A DNA stretch of 7,687 nucleotides from Anaeromyxobacteraceae bacterium (GTDB taxonomy: Bacteria; Myxococcota; Myxococcia; Myxococcales; Anaeromyxobacteraceae). Shown in pieces: positions 1 to 3,987 of the stretch. How positions within the stretch are numbered: the first letter of the stretch is position 1; every line of letters begins with the position of its first letter. Below the pieces are notes generated by a model, which did not search any database, was not told where the DNA came from, and was given only the letters and a program-made list of their open reading frames with translations. The translations under genes were made by a program, and so were the position numbers. The DNA is taken from positions 1-7,687 of the forward strand of contig DAIEMM010000203.1 in assembly GCA_027349605.1 (NCBI GenBank), written 5' to 3'.

Positions 1-83
1 GACGGTGGGGGCGGGGATGGACATGGGCCGGCATGATACCGTTCCCCGGGTCTCCAGGCGAGGCTCCTGGAAGGGCGTCCCCC

Positions 84-731
84 GTGCTCCAGGATCTCCT
101 TGCACACTTCACCTACGCAGCCGTGTTCGCCCTCCTCCTGGCCGGCGGGGTCGGGGTGCCGGTTCCCGAGGAGCTGGTCGAGCTGACGGCCGGGTACCTG
201 GCGCGGCGCGGCGTCCTCTCCTTCCTTCCCACGGTCGTCCTGGCCTGGGCCGGGCTGGTGGCCGGGGACTTCCTGCTCTTCCGGGCCGGACGCCGGCTCG
301 GCCCGGGGATCCTCGACTCCCGCCACGTGGCCCGGGTCCTCACGCCGGCCCGGCGCGCCTTCGTCGCCCGCCACTTCTCCCGCCACGCGCTGTGGACCAT
401 CGTCCTGGCCCGGCACGCCTCCGGCCTGCGCCTGCCGGTCTTCGCCCTGGCCGGCGCCTCCGGGGTGCGGAGCGCGACCTTCCTGCTCGCCGACGGGCTG
501 TCGGCCCTGGTCTCGGCCCCGCTCCTGGTCGGGGCGGGCTGGTACTTCGCCGGCCACGTGGAGGTGCTGCGGCGGGGAATCCACTGGGTCGAGCTGGCGC
601 TCGCCGTCGTGGTGGCGGCGGCGGCGGTGACCTGGTTCCTCCTGGCCCGGCGGAAGGAGCGCCGGGTGGCGGAGGCACTGGCCGGGGTCACGCCGCCGGT
701 TCGTCGAGGAGGTGACGCGCCGCCTCGATGA
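84..731 (+). CDS. DedA/VTT-family integral membrane protein
   Basis: This is a small inner-membrane protein of the DedA (SNARE-associated/VTT) family. Known members act in membrane lipid homeostasis, as lipid scramblases or undecaprenyl-phosphate/lipid flippases; the substrate cannot be read here. Visible features are a hydrophobic N-terminal helix followed by the re-entrant-loop signature GVPVPEELVELTAGYLARRG, then a GDFLLFRAGRRLG block matching the family GD..(Y/F)..GR..G motif. Next come an arginine-rich stretch (FVARHFSRH) and the second loop (ARHASGLRLPVFALAGASG), then two more hydrophobic segments and a short basic tail. I chose the GTG at 84 (215 aa) because GGAAGGG lies 8 bases upstream and the protein then begins right before the first membrane helix. 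An in-frame ATG at 33 would give 232 aa with a Pro/Gly-rich leader and a weaker ribosome site. The 3' end overlaps the oppositely oriented fabH gene by 44 bp. The family call is firm; the exact function is not. Confidence 0.8.
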   Translation: MLQDLLAHFTYAAVFALLLAGGVGVPVPEELVELTAGYLARRGVLSFLPTVVLAWAGLVAGDFLLFRAGRRLGPGILDSRHVARVLTPARRAFVARHFSRHALWTIVLARHASGLRLPVFALAGASGVRSATFLLADGLSALVSAPLLVGAGWYFAGHVEVLRRGIHWVELALAVVVAAAAVTWFLLARRKERRVAEALAGVTPPVRRGGDAPPR

Positions 732-1854
732 AGGGCGCCGCGGCCTGGTGGTAGATGGCCCGCCGGGCCCGCAGGTCGTTCACGAGCTCCAGGCCGGTTC
801 GGTCGCAAGGCGGAAGGGCGAGGTCGCTCGTCCCGAGCGGGGTGGTCCGCTCCCCCCAGCGGACCACGTGGGCGCACCAGGAGAGGCCGGCGCCGAAGGC
901 GGGGAGGAGCAACGTCGCCCCGGGCTTCACCCGTCCCTCCTCGAGGGCCTCGACGAGGGCGACCGGGACGGTGGCCGCCGACATGTTCCCGTAGCGCTGC
1001 ACGTTCACGAACACCCTGGCGGGGTCGATCCCGACCCGCTTCCCCACCGCGTCGATGATGCGCCGGTTGGCCTGGTGGGGGACCATGAGATCCACGTCGC
1101 CGATGGCGAGGCCGCGCTTCGCCAGCGCGTCCTGGCTGGCCTGGGCCATGCCGATGACGGCCTTCTTGAAGATCTCCTGGCCGTCGAAGTTCCAGGAGGT
1201 GTAGCCGCAGGGGATGCCGTGGTTGGCGTAGCGCGCGCCCACGCCCCGGATGTCGAGGATGTCGCGGCTCTCGCCGTAGCAGCCGAGCCGCTCGGAGAGC
1301 AGCCCCTCCTCCCGCTGGGTGGCCTGGAGGACCGCGGCGCCGCAGCCGTCCCCGAAGAGCACGGCGGTGTTGCGGTCGTCCCAGTCCATGAAGGGCGAGG
1401 GGGCCTCGGCGCCCACCACGAGCGCGGTGCGGATGACGCCGGTGCGGATGAGGGCGGTCGCGGACGAGAGCCCGTAGAGGAAGCTGGTGCAGGCGGTGTT
1501 CACGTCCATGGCGGCGGCGTTCCTCGCCCCGAGCCGCTTCTGCGTGCCGGAGGCCACGTTGGGCGCCAGCTCGTCGCCGAGCGTGCTGCCCACGATGATG
1601 AGGTCGAGCTCGCCGGCCTCCATCCCGGCGCAGGCCAGCGCCCGGGCGGCAGCGACGTGGATGACCTCCCCCAGCGGCACGTGGGAGATGCGCCGCTCCC
1701 GCATGCCGGTGCGCGAGGCGATCCACTCGTCGTCGGTGTCGAGGAAGGTGGCCAGGTCCGCGTTCGTGAGCACGGCCGGAGGCAGGCACTTCCCCCAGCC
1801 GACGATGGCGGCGTGGAGGGGCTTGCCGTCTTCGCGGCGGGTCAGGGTCTTCAT
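688..1854 (-). CDS. fabH: Beta-ketoacyl-ACP synthase III (FabH-like)
   Basis: This is a thiolase-fold condensing enzyme of the KAS III family, which joins an acyl-CoA starter to malonyl-ACP to begin fatty acid synthesis in the cytoplasm. From ATG 1854 it is 388 aa. The active-site triad is complete: Cys122 in NTACTSFLYG, His260 in MVPHQANRRIID and Asn290 in RYGNMSAATVP. The DEWIASRTGMRERR block near the N-terminus and FGDGCGAAVL in the middle are also typical. Most FabH proteins have about 320-330 residues; the excess is mainly a C-terminal extension of about 55 residues after the final RWGER strand, ending in a helical LVNDLRARRA...FIEAARHLLDE stretch. The frame is open upstream to a GTG at 2001 (437 aa), but those 49 residues resemble an acyl-CoA ligase tail rather than FabH. 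GAGG lies 11 bases before ATG 1854, a modest ribosome site. Starter specificity (acetyl, branched or longer acyl) cannot be told. A FabH-like enzyme of another pathway is possible but less likely beside a carboxylase operon. Confidence 0.88.
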   Translation of the reverse strand: MKTLTRREDGKPLHAAIVGWGKCLPPAVLTNADLATFLDTDDEWIASRTGMRERRISHVPLGEVIHVAAARALACAGMEAGELDLIIVGSTLGDELAPNVASGTQKRLGARNAAAMDVNTACTSFLYGLSSATALIRTGVIRTALVVGAEAPSPFMDWDDRNTAVLFGDGCGAAVLQATQREEGLLSERLGCYGESRDILDIRGVGARYANHGIPCGYTSWNFDGQEIFKKAVIGMAQASQDALAKRGLAIGDVDLMVPHQANRRIIDAVGKRVGIDPARVFVNVQRYGNMSAATVPVALVEALEEGRVKPGATLLLPAFGAGLSWCAHVVRWGERTTPLGTSDLALPPCDRTGLELVNDLRARRAIYHQAAAPFIEAARHLLDEPAA

Positions 1855-2040
1855 GGTGGTGGTGACCTCGTTGTCGTCGGGGTCCAGCTCCTTCTCCACG
1901 AGCTGGCGGACCTCGGGGAGCCAGGTCGGGCTCCGGAGGTTCGTATAGGGCAGCTTCCTCTCCGTCGCCCACCGTCCGACGTGCTCGAAGTCGATCTGCA
2001 CCCGCGCCGGCGCGAACTTCTTCCCGTCGCCGGCCAGCCG
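1840..2040 (-). pseudogene. Remnant of long-chain acyl-CoA synthetase C-terminus, fused in frame to fabH
   Basis: Read on the minus strand in the fabH frame, 2040 to 1840 encodes RLAGDGKKFAPARVQIDFEHVG, then RWATERKLPYTNLRS, LPEVRQLVEKELDPDDNEV and TTTMK. From memory of the family, this matches the tail of FAA1/FadD15-type long-chain acyl-CoA synthetases: a GD.+KF motif, ID...VG.WA.E..., (L/R)PEV..L(I/V), and a final ELD.D..EVT.TMK. About 25 residues usually found between the 'PEV..LI..E(V)' and 'ELD' parts are missing, which looks like an in-frame deletion. There is no ligase-like sequence further upstream, and a stop codon (TGA, 2139-2137) closes the frame with no ATG/GTG/TTG start before GTG 2001. 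The Met of the terminal TMK motif is the ATG proposed as the fabH start. The tail is most likely left from a ligase gene once located upstream of fabH. It could instead be translated as an N-terminal extension of FabH from GTG 2001. Confidence 0.6.
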
Positions 2041-2222
2041 GAACGGGAGGCCGGGGATCGGCCGGCTTGCACGAAGGAGAAGCCGGTGCGCTCGGTCATC
2101 CCGTGGCCCTCGCGCCGTGCACCGGACGCACGCTGATCACGGCGCGATGCGTCATCCGCGCGCGTCGGATCCGCACCGAAGGTCTTGCCGGTCCGGCCCG
2201 GCCTTGCAACAATCCGCGCCCC
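2041..2222. other. Divergent intergenic region between fabH and the carboxylase operon
   Basis: About 180 bp carry no convincing gene. Both strands have short open stretches: for example, an ATG at 2099 on the minus strand starts a frame reading MTERTGFSFVQAG and then runs as an arginine/serine-rich shadow through fabH. None shows family similarity. The region must hold the promoter of the carboxylase operon, and perhaps that of fabH. I see no strong palindrome, riboswitch-like fold or terminator. Confidence 0.5.
2185..2213 (+). promoter_or_regulatory. Possible sigma70-type promoter for the carboxylase operon
   Basis: TTGCCG (2185-2190) and AACAAT (2208-2213) are spaced by 17 bases, each matching 4 of 6 consensus positions. 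Transcription would be expected to start near 2220, only a few bases before the ATG at 2223. That ATG has no ribosome-binding sequence upstream, so a leaderless or nearly leaderless transcript would fit. Such weak matches arise often by chance, so confidence is low. Confidence 0.22.
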
Positions 2223-2301
2223 ATGTCCAAGCGACCCATCAAGCCGACGCTGAACAATCCGCTCGACCCGCCCGAGAAGGTCGAGTTCAACATCCCCGGA
2301 G
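2223..2301 (+). other. Out-of-frame N-terminal segment of the carboxyltransferase gene (frameshift)
   Basis: ATG 2223 begins a lysine/proline-rich segment, MSKRPIKPTLNNPLDPPEKV followed by EFNIP, which looks like a genuine protein start. Directly after it, the frame of the downstream carboxyltransferase reads EIARATGPYEEA into Met-Lys-Glu-Gly-Trp. Joining the two needs one base removed or two added around the CCCCGGAG stretch at 2294-2301. Unshifted, the 2223 frame runs on only as arginine-rich shadow peptide inside the gene. In the carboxyltransferase frame there is no ATG, GTG, CTG or TTG between the shift site and 2335, so the intact protein probably starts at 2223 and has about 562 residues. 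The cause may be a sequencing error in a G/C run or a true mutation. Confidence 0.6.
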
Positions 2302-2334
2302 ATTGCGCGGGCCACCGGCCCGTACGAGGAGGCG

Positions 2335-3945
2335 ATGAAGGAGGGCTGGGATCTCATCCAGCGCCCCGTCCGCTCGGTCGCCATCGACCAGATCGAGAAG
2401 CAGCACGCCAAGAAGCGCATGACGGTGTGGGAGCGCATGCGGGTGCTCTCCGACAAGGAGCCCATCGTCCTGTTCCAGAACTGGGGCAAGAACCTGGACG
2501 GCGCCTCGCTGGTCACCGCGGTGCTGAACATCGGCGGGCGCGACGTGGCGGTCTACGGCCACGACTTCACGGTGCGCGCAGGCTCCATGGACGCCACCAA
2601 CGGCTCCAAGCTCGCCAAGCACTTCCGCCTGGCCGGCGAGCGCGGCATCCCCCTCATCGGCATGAACGACTCGGCCGGCGCCTTCGTGCCCGCCGGCGTC
2701 GGCGGCCTGGACGGCTACGCCGAGGCCTTCACCGCGCTGCGCAAGATCAGCGGCGTGGTGCCCACCATCATGTGCATGTTCGGCTTCAACGCCGGGGGCG
2801 GCTCCTACCTGCCGCGCCAGGGAAGCTTCGTCATCCAGCCCAACGACACCTTCTTCGGCCTGACCGGCCCGGGCGTGGTGAAGTCGGTGCTGGGCGAGGA
2901 CATCACCGCCGAGGAGCTGGGCGGTCCCAAGGTGCACGGCAACTCCGGCGTGGCCGACCTGACCGTCTCCGACGAGCTAGCGGCGCTGCGGCAGGCTGTG
3001 CGGCTGCTCGGCTACATCCCCGACAACAACTCGGTGATGGCGCCCTACCAGGAGACGAGCGACCCGCTCGACCGCAAGACCTGGGAGATCAACACGCTCC
3101 TCAAGAAGGCCTTCAACTCGCCGGCCGGGTTCAACACCCCGTTCGACGTCTCGATCATCATCCAGCAGGTCTGCGACTACGGCGACTACTACGAGCTGCA
3201 GCCCGATCGTGCCAAGGAGGCGGTCACCGCCTTTGGCCGGCTGGGCGGCCACGTGGTCGGCTTCGTGGCCAACAACAGCGCCGTCTCGTCCGGCCAGATC
3301 GACTGCGACTCCGCGGTGAAGATCGCGAGGTTCGTGCGCTTCTGCAACATCTACAACATCCCCATCATCTTCATGGAGGACACCACCGGCTTCCTGCCGG
3401 GGCGCGAGCAGGAGGCCCGCGGCATCGTGCAGGCCGGCCGCTCCATGCTCGACTCCATCGTGGACGTGCGCACCCCGCGCATCCTGCTCATCCTCCGCAA
3501 CGCCTTCGGCGGCGCCTACGCCTCCTACAACAACTACCCGACCGGCGCGGACCTGGTGCTGGCGCTCCCCACCACCCGCCTCGCCGTGATGGGGCCGGCC
3601 GGCAAGGAGTTCGTCTACAAGGACGAGCTCCGCAAGCTGCGCGCCGGCGCCGCCGACATGGTGAAGAAGGGCGTGGCGGCCCGCACCGCCGCCGGCATGG
3701 AGGGACCTCCGGCCAAGAAGGACGCCGAGAAGGAGGCCGCCGAGTGGCTGAAGCAGCAGGAGGCGGCGCTCAACCGGCGCTACGAGAAGGAGCTCATGAA
3801 CCCCAAGGAGGGGCTCGCGCTCGGCTCGATCTCCTCGCTGGTCATGCCCACCGACCTGCGCGAGTCGCTGTGCAAGAACCTCCACTTCATGCTCCGCCAC
3901 TACAAGCCGTCGCCGATGAGCGGTCCCCAGCGCGAGTTCCACTAG
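2335..3945 (+). CDS. Acyl-CoA carboxylase, carboxyltransferase subunit (PccB/AccD5-like)
   Basis: This is the cytoplasmic carboxyltransferase half of a biotin-dependent acyl-CoA carboxylase. It moves carboxyl from carboxybiotin to acetyl-, propionyl- or a related acyl-CoA. The part from ATG 2335 is 536 aa and holds both crotonase-fold halves. In the N half, DFTVRAGS and GMNDSAGAFV precede the first oxyanion loop NAGGGSYLPR (Gly154-Gly156) and the GLTGPGVVKSVLGEDITAEE block. In the C half, EDTTGFLPGREQE precedes the second oxyanion loop AFGGAY (Gly392-Ala394) and PTTRLAVMGPAGKEFVY. The residue after GGAY is Ala396; in actinobacterial subunits this position (Asp or Ile, as I recall) influences substrate choice, so acyl-CoA preference stays open. 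A charged, Lys/Ala-rich insert of roughly 30-40 residues (about 436-480) lies between the second oxyanion region and the C-terminal helices. ATG 2335 has GAGGAGG only 2 bases away, too close, so it is probably not the natural start; see the shifted segment at 2223. The biotin carboxylase gene follows 42 bp downstream. Confidence 0.88.
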   Translation: MKEGWDLIQRPVRSVAIDQIEKQHAKKRMTVWERMRVLSDKEPIVLFQNWGKNLDGASLVTAVLNIGGRDVAVYGHDFTVRAGSMDATNGSKLAKHFRLAGERGIPLIGMNDSAGAFVPAGVGGLDGYAEAFTALRKISGVVPTIMCMFGFNAGGGSYLPRQGSFVIQPNDTFFGLTGPGVVKSVLGEDITAEELGGPKVHGNSGVADLTVSDELAALRQAVRLLGYIPDNNSVMAPYQETSDPLDRKTWEINTLLKKAFNSPAGFNTPFDVSIIIQQVCDYGDYYELQPDRAKEAVTAFGRLGGHVVGFVANNSAVSSGQIDCDSAVKIARFVRFCNIYNIPIIFMEDTTGFLPGREQEARGIVQAGRSMLDSIVDVRTPRILLILRNAFGGAYASYNNYPTGADLVLALPTTRLAVMGPAGKEFVYKDELRKLRAGAADMVKKGVAARTAAGMEGPPAKKDAEKEAAEWLKQQEAALNRRYEKELMNPKEGLALGSISSLVMPTDLRESLCKNLHFMLRHYKPSPMSGPQREFH

Positions 3946-3974
3946 TTCACGGCCAGCACACCCGATTCGTCCCT

Positions 3975-3978
3975 GGAG
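3975..3978 (+). promoter_or_regulatory. Ribosome-binding site for the biotin carboxylase/BCCP gene
   Basis: GGAG lies 9 bases before ATG 3988 in the 42-bp gap after the carboxyltransferase stop. It supports that start and co-transcription of the two genes; no terminator is visible between them. Confidence 0.6.
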
Positions 3979-3987
3979 ATCCCCACG

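Noticed and set aside
113..1972. Long minus-strand open frame of 619 codons across dedA and fabH
   Set aside because: It is rich in Arg, His, Pro and Gly, has no family motif, and runs in a shifted frame of the well-supported fabH gene; high G+C makes such frames common.
712..2136. Plus-strand frame of 474 codons opposite fabH
   Set aside because: It is an antisense shadow rich in Gly, Val, His and Asp, with no motif and no supported ribosome site.
1851..2531. Minus-strand frame containing an ATG at 2099 (MTERTG...) as a possible small gene
   Set aside because: After about 20 residues it turns into Ser/Arg-rich shadow sequence overlapping fabH; it shows no family similarity, and the real ligase/fabH signal is in another frame.
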